A DNA stretch of 64,000 nucleotides from positions 1-64,000 of the forward strand of contig NZ_SIJB01000016.1 in assembly GCF_009910845.1 (NCBI RefSeq). Reading direction: 5' to 3'. The stretch's first letter is position 1; each line of letters begins with the position of its first letter. Origin of the DNA: Chengkuizengella marina. Lineage in GTDB: Bacteria; Bacillota; Bacilli; Paenibacillales; KCTC-33759. A model generated the notes under the pieces. The model ran no database searches and was not told where the DNA came from. It saw nothing but the letters and a program-made list of their open reading frames with translations. Below are positions 42,357 through 50,455 of this stretch, in pieces. Made by a program: the position numbers and the translations under genes.

Positions 42357-43290
42357 CGAAATCACCGCCTTCGTCTGCCTCATACTCCTTTTTTCTTTCC
42401 TCATAGAACTGATATATATCTTCATAAGGCACTAAGGGAAGTCCCTGTAAATCTCTTATATAATTGATATAGCACCAAAGAGTAAAATCAACTTTGTCTT
42501 GAGGTTTCTCTTTGAATTTCGGAAGTATTGGGATTACATCAATTGCCTGTTCTATAGCTCTTACAAGCTGGCCAAACCCATCTAAACCATCTGATAAGTC
42601 TGATTTTGTTAACTGCGAAGGATTAATTTTTGCATCCTGTGCTGCCTTCTGAGCTAAATCTCCCCACGATTTTGCAGTTTTTACATCTCCTTCTGCAGTA
42701 GCTAATTCTTCCTTTACTCGGTATCGAATATAAGTCAGTAATGACTCTGTATGCATTGCTGTTTTTTCTGGATAATTATTCTTTAATTGATGATACTTTT
42801 TTTCAAAAGAACGGTACTCAATTTCTTGATAACCTTCTCCCCATTTATCTATAATTTCGTGAGTTACAAGAAATTTTTCTCTCTGGGTATCTTCATCTTC
42901 TTCTAATGAATCGAAATATATTTTTTCACTTTGCTGTTTCTCTTCTTCTTTTTGTTTCGCTTCCTCAGTCTCAGCGAAGACACTATCTTCCCATCCCTTA
43001 CCCTTCAATCCTTTCAAAGCGTTTGCCATAGATAAATATCTGCCTAAAGTATCTTTTTCACCATTAGTAGCTTTTTCCCAGCATTCAAAATGAAAAGGAA
43101 TATCCAGTCTTTTAAATAATGTAAACACTGTTTCTTTATCATCGTAATCAATCATACTTCTTAAACATTGCTTACATGTAGGGATAAATCCATCATATAA
43201 ATTATTACTCGATTTATAAAAATTTGTCGGTGCTGCTTTATCCTTTTTACACTTAGCACACTTTACATATTCTTGTACCTTCTTACTCAT
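42343..43290 (-). CDS. putative small terminase-position protein with zinc ribbon
   Basis: The product (about 315 residues from ATG 43290, GAGAGGTGG upstream) starts with a four-Cys zinc motif: VKCAKCKKDKAAPTNF, then IPTCKQCLRSM (C-x2-C, C-x2-C). Helical segments, a Lys/Glu/Gln coiled coil and a conserved-looking C-terminus follow (RAIEQAIDVIPILPKF, DFTLWCYINYIRDLQGLPLVPYEDIYQFYEERKKEYE). It lies directly before and overlaps terL, where small terminases or packaging-recognition proteins lie. DNA recognition is inferred from position and zinc finger. It could instead be a separate DNA-binding regulator. Confidence 0.6.
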   Translation of the reverse strand: MSKKVQEYVKCAKCKKDKAAPTNFYKSSNNLYDGFIPTCKQCLRSMIDYDDKETVFTLFKRLDIPFHFECWEKATNGEKDTLGRYLSMANALKGLKGKGWEDSVFAETEEAKQKEEEKQQSEKIYFDSLEEDEDTQREKFLVTHEIIDKWGEGYQEIEYRSFEKKYHQLKNNYPEKTAMHTESLLTYIRYRVKEELATAEGDVKTAKSWGDLAQKAAQDAKINPSQLTKSDLSDGLDGFGQLVRAIEQAIDVIPILPKFKEKPQDKVDFTLWCYINYIRDLQGLPLVPYEDIYQFYEERKKEYEADEGGDFDAFI

Positions 43291-43299
43291 ATCCCCCAC

Positions 43300-43415
43300 C
43301 TCTCTCTAGCAAAAAATGACAAGGAAAGGAGTTAAACCTTGTCCAACTAAAAAAGACACGATCCTTAATGCCTAAAACGACTACTTGTACGTCTTTAGCA
43401 CGAATCATGCCTATT
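43300..43415 (-). terminator. two hairpins between phosphoesterase and terminase genes
   Basis: On the leftward strand GCTAAAGACG-tacaagta-GTCGTTTTAGGC forms one stem, followed by ATCGTGTCTTTTTT. A second, ACAAGG-tttaactcctttc-CCTTGT, is followed by CATTTTTTGC. These look like tandem terminators or an attenuator just before the terminase genes. Confidence 0.55.
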
Positions 43416-44681
43416 TTAAATAATTTGTAAATTTATCGGTATTGGAATTATTGCACTATCTTCTCTTACAACTATCATCCCTTGACTTGCATCTGTAGCA
43501 CATTCCATTTCCTTACTATAATTGTTACGACCCATTAAGCATCCGACTCCGACCACCATCCCTCCATGGTCATCATCTCTTGTATACCAATTATGTAGAT
43601 GGCCATGTACAAATACATCATAAAATTCTCTATCTAACGAGCTTTGCGTTTTTAAAATATGTTTATTTTTGGTTTTATGTTTATCTCCATGGACAAACTT
43701 AAACTTTTTACCATTTAGCTCTAACTCAATTGAAGTTTGGTGAGGTTTAGATTTAATGAATTGTAATCTTGGAGAGTTAATTAACTCTAACATATCCTCT
43801 ATACCTTCGTTAATAGTTACATTAGCGTTGTCGCCATCAAAGTTTGCTGTTTTATCACCATTTTCTCTATCATGATTACCAGGTATTAATTCCGCAGTAA
43901 TATTCACATATTCAGATAAAGATACAAGAAAATCTAATATCAATTTCTGTGCTTTTGCTATCTGCATGGACTTGCCAAATTCACAATCTTGAGATTGATT
44001 TTTCCTCATGGAAATGTGTTCAATAAAATCCCCACATCCTACAACATATAAGTCATTGATACTGTACAATCTGCAATAATCTAATACTTCTTGTTTTAGT
44101 TTGTTTACTCTTTTTTGAGCAATTTCATAGTTATAATTATTTCCGAGGCAATTATTAACAACAACCCCAATATGCCAATCAGTTATAATACATATTCCTT
44201 TATTTCTTGAATTAGGTAATACTGGATTATATACGTAATGCGGTACACTAAAATCCATCTCATCTAAAAGTATATTTCTAAATTCGTCAGCTAAAACTGC
44301 GGTTCGAGACAATTCTCTAAGGTTCTTATTAATTTCCCTCAACAAATCTTGATTGGCTGTCTTTTCAAATCTAACCTCTCCTACTATTTGTTGAATACGA
44401 TCTAGCTTACTACTTGCAATTAAATCTGCGTGCTTAGGTAAACTGTGTAATTTTCCTATCTCTTTTTGATAATCTTTAATCATGCAACGATAAGATTCAT
44501 TAAGATCAGAGTTGTCAAAGCCTTCTTCCTCCATCATTTGTTGATGCTGAGACCAATTACATCTTCTATTTGAGATATCTTGTAATGCTAACTTGATATC
44601 TACTGCTTTATCTAAATGATCTTTGCTGACCTCTACAATCATTCCATCTGAATTTGTATAACTCCTTATAACAAACTTCAC
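43416..44681 (-). CDS. calcineurin-like metallophosphoesterase (SbcD/Mre11-type)
   Basis: This 421-residue protein has a helical N-terminal 150 residues and a complete metallophosphoesterase core: TDWHIG (D-x-H), GCGDFIE (GD), PGNHDR (GNHD), KFVHGDKH and VHGHLHNW (G-H-x-H). The metal ligands are all intact. Relatives in phages act as DNA nucleases or phosphatases during replication and packaging. Its place next to HU-like protein and terminase supports a DNA role. The GTG start at 44681 is close to its ribosome site (AGAGGGG), so the exact start is uncertain. Confidence 0.85.
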   Translation of the reverse strand: MKFVIRSYTNSDGMIVEVSKDHLDKAVDIKLALQDISNRRCNWSQHQQMMEEEGFDNSDLNESYRCMIKDYQKEIGKLHSLPKHADLIASSKLDRIQQIVGEVRFEKTANQDLLREINKNLRELSRTAVLADEFRNILLDEMDFSVPHYVYNPVLPNSRNKGICIITDWHIGVVVNNCLGNNYNYEIAQKRVNKLKQEVLDYCRLYSINDLYVVGCGDFIEHISMRKNQSQDCEFGKSMQIAKAQKLILDFLVSLSEYVNITAELIPGNHDRENGDKTANFDGDNANVTINEGIEDMLELINSPRLQFIKSKPHQTSIELELNGKKFKFVHGDKHKTKNKHILKTQSSLDREFYDVFVHGHLHNWYTRDDDHGGMVVGVGCLMGRNNYSKEMECATDASQGMIVVREDSAIIPIPINLQII

Positions 44682-44687
44682 CCCTCT

Positions 44688-45008
44688 CTAGATTTTTAAT
44701 TTCTCATTCAACTCTTTTTTAAATTTATCTGAAAAATTACACTTAACTCCATACTGTTCAGGGATATCCACCTTAATTCCATTCCCAAAATCATGATCTA
44801 GCCTAGCTTTTCGCTTTCTAATTTCAAAAGTACCAAAACCCCATATACCTACTTTATCCCCTCTTAACAGAGATTTCTTAATTACTTCAAAAACAGAATC
44901 TAAAGCCATCTCAGCATCGTCTTTTGTTACTTTGTCATTTCCACTAATTTCTTTCAATTTGTCTCTAATTAGTGGTACAAGTTCTTTTTTATTTAATTTT
45001 TCTCCCAA
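44688..45008 (-). CDS. HU/IHF-family DNA-binding protein
   Basis: This 106-residue HU-family protein has a helical N-terminus with KKELVPLIRDKLKEISG, then DAEMALDSVFEVIKKSLLRGDKVGIWGFGTFEIRKRKARL, the canonical HU body. The arm differs from host HU: it is shorter and reads DHDFGNGIKVDIPEQYGVKC. It bends DNA and may help packaging, replication or site-specific recombination. TTG start. A class B site lies 19 bases upstream of the start, so it belongs to the regulated set. Confidence 0.9.
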   Translation of the reverse strand: MGEKLNKKELVPLIRDKLKEISGNDKVTKDDAEMALDSVFEVIKKSLLRGDKVGIWGFGTFEIRKRKARLDHDFGNGIKVDIPEQYGVKCNFSDKFKKELNEKLKI

Positions 45009-45026
45009 ATCAGCTCTACCCTTTAC

Positions 45027-45044
45027 TTATTTTATTTATCACTT
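45027..45044 (+). promoter_or_regulatory. class B dispersed site (exact consensus)
   Basis: TTATTTTATTTATCACTT, identical to 19458-19475, in the short gap upstream of the HU gene, overlapping the stop codon of the next gene upstream (45043). Confidence 0.7.
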
Positions 45045-45291
45045 ATTCAACTGTAACATAATTGGTTATATTTTTACCTTTCTCATCAAAAAAACTTCGT
45101 CTCTTTCCTTCCTCAACTATCATTATCGAATCCATCTTCGCATCGTTCGTCCAATTATTATACTTCCCATTTTTCCTTTTAGGTTTATTATGTACAATAT
45201 ATTGTTTTAAAGATTTACTTATCTTATATATAATTGCATTGTGTATAAACTCGTTGTTTATGTCTACTGGAACTACTGTATTTACTTTCAT
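45043..45291 (-). CDS. small basic hypothetical protein
   Basis: This 82-residue basic protein (VNTVVPVDINNEFIHNAIIY, then KISKSLKQYIVHNKPKRKNGKY) ends in a charged segment with a likely amphipathic strand (DSIMIVEEGKRRSFFDEKGKN). Start and stop overlap the neighbours by four bases or less, as in a tight operon. No family recognised; a nucleic acid-binding role is possible from the basic composition. Confidence 0.5.
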   Translation of the reverse strand: MKVNTVVPVDINNEFIHNAIIYKISKSLKQYIVHNKPKRKNGKYNNWTNDAKMDSIMIVEEGKRRSFFDEKGKNITNYVTVE

Positions 45292-45638
45292 GTTACATCT
45301 TCTTCCGCTATTCCCAACAACTTCTTATGATAGCTTTTTAAATCAGTAAAATTAGTCATTCTTTTATCACCTCGTTTAAGCTTCTTCATTTTATAGTTTG
45401 ACAAAATGTATTTGTCTTCTATATTCTTATCTTCACCTTTATCCTTAACCATACATAAATAATTTGAAAGTATCTCTAAACATACACTTGTCTTTTTTTG
45501 ATCCCATGTTTTATAGAAATAATCTTCCCAATCTAATAATATATTGTTCACAGCTTCGAGCCTTTCTTTATACTCAAAACTTGTATTTAATTTAATTTTC
45601 TCCCCATTTGGGAGCTTTAATTTCATTTTATTTATCAT
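45288..45638 (-). CDS. small hypothetical protein, start overlaps a class B site
   Basis: This 116-residue protein with a leading KMKLKLPNGEKIKLNTSFEY segment and a helical middle (YKERLEAVNNILLDWEDYFYKTWDQKK) resembles small phage proteins of unknown function. Its first codons, ATGATAAATAAAATG, are the reverse strand of a class B site (45622-45639), so a site-binding protein would sit right on the start codon. It is part of the leftward operon before the HU gene. Confidence 0.5.
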   Translation of the reverse strand: MINKMKLKLPNGEKIKLNTSFEYKERLEAVNNILLDWEDYFYKTWDQKKTSVCLEILSNYLCMVKDKGEDKNIEDKYILSNYKMKKLKRGDKRMTNFTDLKSYHKKLLGIAEEDVT

Positions 45639-45639
45639 C
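45622..45639 (+). promoter_or_regulatory. class B dispersed site over a start codon
   Basis: TTCATTTTATTTATCATC, a class B variant. It covers the ATG and first codons of the 45288-45638 gene. Confidence 0.55.
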
Positions 45640-45664
45640 TTCTTTCTGTTTTAAATTATAACTT

Positions 45665-45760
45665 CTATCCCTTTATACCTAGTAAGGTAATAGCTAAGCC
45701 ATATCTAGCTTTTTTTTCGTCACTTTCTTTTATTTTTTTCACATTCTTTACATTCTCCAT
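45665..45760 (-). CDS. 31-residue overlapping open frame
   Basis: An ATG at 45760 with GGGGACGG about seven bases upstream opens MENVKNVKKIKESDEKKARY and a hydrophobic end GLAITLLGIKG. It overlaps the tail of the next upstream gene by 41 bases in another frame. Size and overlap make it uncertain, but the ribosome site is good. Confidence 0.3.
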   Translation of the reverse strand: MENVKNVKKIKESDEKKARYGLAITLLGIKG

Positions 45761-46214
45761 AGAATCCGTCCCCTTTGAAATCAGATCTAACCCTATAAAT
45801 ACTCTTCGTTTTAGGTAAATTCTTATGACAAGACCTACACCTTTTAAACTCACTATTTAAATAATTTTCATGAGTCCATATAATCCATCGTTTTTTGTTT
45901 GTTTTACATATTTTTGTACAAATACTTTTTAATCTTCGCTCTATTCTTTGAGCAGTTGTCTTTGTGTAATAAGCAATATCTCTATAAGTAAATCCTTCGT
46001 AAAAAAGTTCAATTAATGCTTTCTGTTTCTCTGTTAAATCAGACACTATAATTAATTGATCCAAGTAAATATATGTATTTAATAACTCCTGATTAACTTC
46101 TTTTACATTGCCGGCATTAATATAAAAATTATCATTATTAGACTTGTAGTAAATGTCGATCTTATCTCTAAATAATATTAACCATTTAACTACATTGGTA
46201 TCAGATAAATTCAA
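45720..46214 (-). CDS. sigma-70 region 4-like HTH protein with C-terminal zinc motif
   Basis: The 164-residue product has a helical N-terminal region, then an HTH like sigma region 4 (LTEKQKALIELFYEGFTYRDIAYYTKTTAQRIERRLKSI) and a C-terminal zinc motif (CRSCHKNL, then GECKECEKNKRK). It may direct late transcription of the leftward operon, at whose head it lies. The frame extends 12 codons upstream of TTG 46214 to an ATT at 46250 that is eight bases after AGGAG, with no canonical start, so translation may begin there. Late regulator role is inference. Confidence 0.6.
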   Translation of the reverse strand: MNLSDTNVVKWLILFRDKIDIYYKSNNDNFYINAGNVKEVNQELLNTYIYLDQLIIVSDLTEKQKALIELFYEGFTYRDIAYYTKTTAQRIERRLKSICTKICKTNKKRWIIWTHENYLNSEFKRCRSCHKNLPKTKSIYRVRSDFKGDGFYGECKECEKNKRK

Positions 46215-46297
46215 ATTTTTAAGTATGTATTCTTTCTTATGTATGTCAATTTTTACTGCTCCTATAAAACCACCCCCTATGTTGTACTTGAATTATA

Positions 46298-46315
46298 TCA
46301 TTTTATTTATCACTT
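46298..46315 (+). promoter_or_regulatory. class B dispersed site in the divergent gap before tubR
   Basis: TCATTTTATTTATCACTT, one mismatch to consensus, lies between the divergent late-operon regulator and tubR genes. AAATTTTACACC follows at 46319-46330. The gap 46251-46412 would also hold promoters and possibly the tubC centromere. I saw only short repeats (TCAATGA twice), not clear iterons. Confidence 0.6.
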
Positions 46316-46412
46316 GTCAAATTTTACACCATTTTTCTGTAATATTTCAGTATCAATGACTATACACATATATCAAGATAGATATTAACAATCAATGAGA
46401 AGGAGAGTGTAT

Positions 46413-46727
46413 ATGGAAGACTTATTTCATAGTATTTCAAAAAGATTAACTTTCGATGATCTAAGTATTCTGAGTATTTTATATGACTATGACATTGATT
46501 CGCGATTTAAAGCTTTTAAGAAAAGAGATCTTAGAAATGAGGTAGTTAAACGAAGAGTCAAAGAGCAAGGAAGTGGAGATTTTACTGAAGCTAACTTTCG
46601 TAAATCAATATATCGTTTAGAAGCAGTTAGATTTATTGAAATTGTATACGGCGAAAAGGAACACAAAATTTATATGACTAAATATGGTTTGTCAGCAATT
46701 AGACAATCACTAAAAGGAGTGGGTTGA
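46413..46727 (+). CDS. tubR: TubR-like winged-helix centromere-binding protein
   Basis: The product (about 104 residues from ATG 46413, AGAAGGAGAG upstream) is a small winged-helix protein: FDDLSILSILYDYD, a recognition region NFRKSIYRLEAVRFIEIV and a wing YGEKEHKIYMTKYGLSAI. A gene of this size and fold overlapping the start of tubZ is TubR, which binds the tubC centromere and links it to TubZ filaments. It overlaps tubZ, which suggests coupling. TubR sequences diverge strongly, so the call leans on context. Confidence 0.75.
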   Translation: MEDLFHSISKRLTFDDLSILSILYDYDIDSRFKAFKKRDLRNEVVKRRVKEQGSGDFTEANFRKSIYRLEAVRFIEIVYGEKEHKIYMTKYGLSAIRQSLKGVG

Positions 46728-46729
46728 AA

Positions 46730-47848
46730 ATGATTGGAATTTTAGGAGTAGGTGGAGCTGGAGGTAATATTGCAGATGAAGCAGCTAAATTAGGCTTTTC
46801 TACTGCAGCCATTAATTTTTCTCAAAAAGATTTAGATGCTTTGGACAATGTAAAACATAAACTAAGACTTGTTGGGAGTGAGGGAGTTGGTCACAACAGG
46901 GATGAAGCAATCAGGTTAATGCAGCAAGACAATTGGGAACTAGCAGTAGACTTTGTTAATCAAAACTTTTCCCATCCCTCTCTAGAAGTAATCTTTCTTA
47001 CCTTTTCAACTGCTGGTGGTTCAGGAAGTGGCATAAGTCCAATACTAATAGATTTGCTATCAAACACATTAGACAAAACAATTGTTGCAATGCCAATTAT
47101 TCCAGATAAAAGTGAAGTGGTTATAAATCAATTAAATTGTTTAAAAGCGTTTGAAGAACTTTCTAATTTAAACGTTGCTGTATTTCCAATCGATAACGAA
47201 AAAGTTAAGAACAAGGTATTAGGTAAAAACAAAATATATGAAGAAATCAATAAATCTATAACTTCGTTAATTAATGACATCTCATCCTACACACAAAAAA
47301 GTTCAAAGAATGGCAACTTAGATAGAAAAGACTTGCTAAACACTTTAAAAACAAAAGGAATTGGCATAATTACAAAAGCTGATGTCGCAACAGTTCTTGA
47401 AGGAAAATTAGAAATTAGTAAAAATGCATTTACCGAAGCTGTTCATTTGTCTTGGGATAATTCAATATTTGCGCAAATTGACAATGATCAAGTAATACGA
47501 TCTGCAATCATTTTTGACGGTCATGAATTATTGATGGAATACCTGGACTATGAATCAATCTTTTCTAAGTTTAACAATGGGATGCCAATCGATCTATTTG
47601 AAGGAAACTATCACGAAAGACCTGGGACAGTCTATTCGATTATCACTGGTCTATCATGGATTAAATCTAGATTATCAGAAATCGATGAATTAATTAGACT
47701 TAAACAGGAATCAGTTGAAGAAGTTTTAGCAGCAAGTTCTTCCCAAACTTATAAATCAACAGTAAACAGCGACTTTTTAACAAGTGTAAGGCCGGAACCT
47801 AAGAAAACTAAATCCGCCATGGATATTCTAAGTAGATATCAACGTTGA
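46730..47848 (+). CDS. tubZ: TubZ, tubulin/FtsZ-family partition GTPase
   Basis: This plasmid tubulin of about 372 residues polymerises and treadmills to segregate the replicon. It has an N-terminal nucleotide-binding fold (IGILGVGGAGGNIADEAAKLG), a tubulin signature of the form TAGGSGSG (residues 96-103; FtsZ has GGGTGTG), and an acidic T7-like region. It ends in the basic C-terminal tail KKTKSAMDILSRYQR, as expected of the TubR-interacting tail. ATG 46730 is 11 bases after GGAG; TTG 46724 is an alternative that would overlap tubR. It lies with tubR in one operon. Confidence 0.92.
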   Translation: MIGILGVGGAGGNIADEAAKLGFSTAAINFSQKDLDALDNVKHKLRLVGSEGVGHNRDEAIRLMQQDNWELAVDFVNQNFSHPSLEVIFLTFSTAGGSGSGISPILIDLLSNTLDKTIVAMPIIPDKSEVVINQLNCLKAFEELSNLNVAVFPIDNEKVKNKVLGKNKIYEEINKSITSLINDISSYTQKSSKNGNLDRKDLLNTLKTKGIGIITKADVATVLEGKLEISKNAFTEAVHLSWDNSIFAQIDNDQVIRSAIIFDGHELLMEYLDYESIFSKFNNGMPIDLFEGNYHERPGTVYSIITGLSWIKSRLSEIDELIRLKQESVEEVLAASSSQTYKSTVNSDFLTSVRPEPKKTKSAMDILSRYQR

Positions 47849-47880
47849 TATTTGTCTATCAATAAATATATAAAAGCAAT

Positions 47881-47975
47881 GGAGGTAGATTTTTTCAATC
47901 AAAAATTAGTATTGCCCTCTCCCCCACTACCTCCCCCCTATCACAATAAACTAGATGCTATGATGTCATGACATC
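47881..47975. repeat. inverted repeat and palindrome after tubZ
   Basis: GGAGGTAG (47881-47888) and CTACCTCC (47927-47934) form an inverted repeat. GATGTCATGACATC (47962-47975) is a perfect 14-base palindrome just before the next gene and looks like an operator for the ribbon-helix-helix protein it precedes. Confidence 0.55.
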
Positions 47976-48012
47976 TAAGTTAACTTTTAGAAATTTTGAG
48001 GTGATGAGAAAA

Positions 48013-48282
48013 ATGGAGGACAGTAAACTACAAAAAAGAAAACCAAGATTGGATAAAAAACACAGATTTCAACTACGCATAAAGCAAGAACTACATGCTG
48101 AAGCTGAGGTGATTTGCTTCAAACATCCAATGAGTTTCAATTTGTTTTATACCGAAGCTATTGATTATGCACTGGGTTCACAGGGATTTATGAATTATAT
48201 TGCTAATAAATATCCTCAAGACGACAGAAAAGGTTATTTCACATACACACATACAGCGCAATATAGAGGAAGGAGTTTTTAA
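48013..48282 (+). CDS. ribbon-helix-helix-like DNA-binding protein
   Basis: The 89-residue product from ATG 48013 has a basic start and a motif like small RHH/Arc-type proteins: KHRFQLRIKQELHAEAEVIC (strand then helix), SFNLFYTEAIDYALGSQGFM. It likely binds DNA as a dimer, perhaps at the 47962 palindrome as an autorepressor. GAGGTG precedes the start; an in-frame ATG at 47968 lies inside the palindrome. It follows tubZ in the same direction. Confidence 0.55.
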   Translation: MEDSKLQKRKPRLDKKHRFQLRIKQELHAEAEVICFKHPMSFNLFYTEAIDYALGSQGFMNYIANKYPQDDRKGYFTYTHTAQYRGRSF

Positions 48283-48284
48283 AG

Positions 48285-48602
48285 ATGGGATTAATGGATT
48301 GGTTGATAGAAAAGACTGAAAAAACTACTATCTACCCTAAGATTGATAAACGTATAGAAAAAGTATTAACAACTTACATCGCTCTGCACAATGCACAGGT
48401 AGACGATGTTGACCATATCAATGAAAGTGATGTAGTTGAGGATGCTTTAAAATTATTTTTACGTAATTCTTTACATATCGATGATGATGCTCTACAAAAA
48501 AAACAAAAAAAGCAAAATTTAAAACCCGTTTATATCGATGATTATAGAACACCCAGAGGCAGAGCACAGGCACGAGAATTTCAAAGTATGTCTTACGATT
48601 AA
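48285..48602 (+). CDS. small acidic partner protein, RHH-like helices
   Basis: This 105-residue protein starts two bases after the previous stop. It reads MGLMDWLIEKTEKTTIYPKI, then DKRIEKVLTTYIALHNAQVDDV, NESDVVEDALKLFLRN and a basic, Gln-rich C-terminus. The middle part resembles an RHH helix pair. Paired small genes between tubZ and a recombinase suggest a regulatory or partition accessory role. Function unknown. Confidence 0.5.
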   Translation: MGLMDWLIEKTEKTTIYPKIDKRIEKVLTTYIALHNAQVDDVDHINESDVVEDALKLFLRNSLHIDDDALQKKQKKQNLKPVYIDDYRTPRGRAQAREFQSMSYD

Positions 48603-48612
48603 CCCCCTCTTT

Positions 48613-48641
48613 TAAGATGATCATAAACCGGTCATCTTTTT
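48613..48641 (+). terminator. terminator after the TubRZ gene group
   Basis: AAGATGA-tcataaaccgg-TCATCTTTTTT, a hairpin with a T-run, ten bases past the stop of the 105-residue gene. Confidence 0.8.
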
Positions 48642-48718
48642 TATTTCCATTTTTTTATTGACTTTAAATAGGATATAATTTATTATATACTATATATAAA
48701 GTTGGGAGGTTTTTGAGA

Positions 48719-49735
48719 ATGGAAGAAAAAGTAGTGTTATTTCAAACCAACTCAGTTTATGAACACATACAAGTTTTCTTAAATAAGCGCAAAGTAAATA
48801 GTTCAAACACATACAAAGGATACATTAAAGATATTAGGCAGTTCTTTTCAATTATGAGAAATAAAAAATTAGAATCGCTAGACGAATCAGATTTAAAATT
48901 CAAACTCTCTGACATTGAACAATACCAAACGCGATTAGCCACAGACTTAAATAATGGAAAACCTTATGCTCCAGGTTCAATTAACCGAAAAATCGATTCA
49001 CTAAAGAGTTTATATAAAAACCTTGAAGCCAACGATTATAATGTAAAATCAGCCTGGTTTAATGTTTCTAAAATTAAAGGAGATCCTCAAAGTTACGGAA
49101 TTGTATACTGGGATGATGTGCAGCGAATGATTCCTATTGTAATAAAAACTAGAAAAGGATTAATTAAATCTCTTCTAATTGAAACTGCAGTGGTTACATC
49201 TTTTCGTCAGGATGAACTTCTAAGATTAAGATGGGATGATGTTACTAATATAAATGGAACTTGGGTTATGCAAATTACTGCCAAAGGAAAAGTGATTGAT
49301 CGAAAGCCTATTAAAGAGAATTTATACAACAGACTCCTTGAAATTAAACAACAAGGACAGAATAAAATATTCCCTCTAGATAAAAACACCATTTCTTCAA
49401 TGATGATAATGCTTAGGAAGAAATTAGATTTACCTGATAATATTACTTTTCACAGTTTTAAAAAGTGTGGTATCAATGAAGTTTATCAGATCACAAATGG
49501 AGATATTGAGGCTGTTAAAAAACAAGGAAATCATAAATCATTCTCAACCACAGATAAACATTATAGGAATTTTGAGGAAGACCGTAATCTTCCCTCCTCT
49601 CCTAACCTGTCAATAGGTGAAAGCATCGATTTAACTCCTTTAGAAAATCTAAGCAGAGAAGCATTATTACAACTGGTTAAAAACTCTAGTAGATCCACTC
49701 AAAGTGAACTATTAGGCTCAATCCAAAAAGGGTAG
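48719..49735 (+). CDS. second tyrosine recombinase
   Basis: The product (about 338 residues from ATG 48719, GGGAGG upstream) has an N-terminal SAM-like domain (SNTYKGYIKDIRQFFSIMR) and a catalytic domain. Arg I is in TSFRQDELLRLRWDD, Lys in ITAKGKVIDRKPI, box II FHSFKKCGINEVY (H-x-x-K instead of H-x-x-R), and the end GNHKSFSTTDKHYRNFEE carries the likely Tyr nucleophile. The Arg-to-Lys change matches the first recombinase at 29447. It is probably a plasmid resolvase, a second integrase or a recombinase-derived regulator. It lies between two maintenance gene groups. Confidence 0.8.
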   Translation: MEEKVVLFQTNSVYEHIQVFLNKRKVNSSNTYKGYIKDIRQFFSIMRNKKLESLDESDLKFKLSDIEQYQTRLATDLNNGKPYAPGSINRKIDSLKSLYKNLEANDYNVKSAWFNVSKIKGDPQSYGIVYWDDVQRMIPIVIKTRKGLIKSLLIETAVVTSFRQDELLRLRWDDVTNINGTWVMQITAKGKVIDRKPIKENLYNRLLEIKQQGQNKIFPLDKNTISSMMIMLRKKLDLPDNITFHSFKKCGINEVYQITNGDIEAVKKQGNHKSFSTTDKHYRNFEEDRNLPSSPNLSIGESIDLTPLENLSREALLQLVKNSSRSTQSELLGSIQKG

Positions 49736-49757
49736 CATTCTATTTCTACTACCCTCC
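49729..49757 (+). terminator. terminator after the second recombinase
   Basis: GGGTAG-cattctatttcta-CTACCC followed by TCCTCTTCTTTC. The hairpin overlaps the stop codon. Confidence 0.6.
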
Positions 49758-49901
49758 TCTTCTTTCTCTCTAACTTTTCAAATAAACAAATCCACGGAAC
49801 CCTGCATTATTATTATTTCCAAAAAAATATATTCTTATTCAGTCATAGGACATTCTTACATCCTCATATGATTTAACATACTACAAAAGGAGTTGATTTT
49901 G

Positions 49902-50054
49902 ATGACAATTGAGTTTGTTAGAATGTTAATGGATCTACAGAAAAAAGGCACTCAAATCTTCCTAACTGAAGAAGGCTACTCTACGTTTTTAAAAATTATT
50001 CAACAAGAGGTTGAAAGTGAACAAATTTCAGAATTGAAAGGAAAGGTGGTTTAA
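49902..50054 (+). CDS. small protein at the head of the FtsK-like operon
   Basis: This 50-residue gene starts MTIEFVRMLMDLQKKGTQIF and ends EVESEQISELKGKVV, a helix-rich, charged protein. AAAGGAGTTGATTTTG precedes the ATG, and the next gene begins two bases after its stop. No family recognised. Confidence 0.55.
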   Translation: MTIEFVRMLMDLQKKGTQIFLTEEGYSTFLKIIQQEVESEQISELKGKVV

Positions 50055-50056
50055 CT

Positions 50057-50263
50057 ATGTCTGCTTCTTTAACTCCTCTGTTTGCAGTTGCTGGAACCGC
50101 ATTAGTCTCACATCTAGTAGGAGATGTTTTAGAAGAAGTTGGGAAAGGAAAATATAAGTTATTTTTACAAATTGGAACATACGTCATATGTATGTACATT
50201 ACGTTTAATTTATGGTGGGATGCAGTACGTTATGTTGCTCGAACTTTTGGAGTATTTTTATGA
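50057..50263 (+). CDS. small two-helix membrane protein
   Basis: This 68-residue protein has hydrophobic segments near residues 5-25 and 35-55 (LFLQIGTYVICMYITFNLWW), with a charged linker. It is in one operon with the next membrane protein and the FtsK-like ATPase. Similar short membrane proteins accompany coupling or translocase ATPases on Bacillus plasmids. The exact role is unknown. Confidence 0.6.
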   Translation: MSASLTPLFAVAGTALVSHLVGDVLEEVGKGKYKLFLQIGTYVICMYITFNLWWDAVRYVARTFGVFL

Positions 50264-50451
50264 GAAGTATTTTTATGAGAAAGGATTATGTAGTAGTTAA
50301 AAAGCAACCTGGTACTCAGATAACTTTAAAAGATTTGCTTTCCTGGAGCCTACTTGCCGTTCAAATTGGATTAGGAATCTATGCAAGCTATCTCTTTACA
50401 TTTATTAGTGATGACATCGCCAAAACAATTGTTGATTTATTAAGGTGGTGA
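50260..50451 (+). CDS. single-pass membrane protein of the FtsK-like operon
   Basis: The 63-residue product from ATG 50260 overlaps the previous stop (ATGA). It reads MRSIFMRKDYVVVKKQPGTQ, then a membrane helix SLLAVQIGLGIYASYLFTFI and a short tail. A longer frame from 50212 reads through the upstream gene and is rejected. It probably anchors or partners the ATPase encoded four bases later. Confidence 0.6.
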   Translation: MRSIFMRKDYVVVKKQPGTQITLKDLLSWSLLAVQIGLGIYASYLFTFISDDIAKTIVDLLRW

Positions 50452-50455
50452 TTCA

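Noticed and set aside
46316-46412. tubC iterons upstream of tubR
   Set aside because: Only short TCAATGA-like similarities are visible; not enough to call a centromere.
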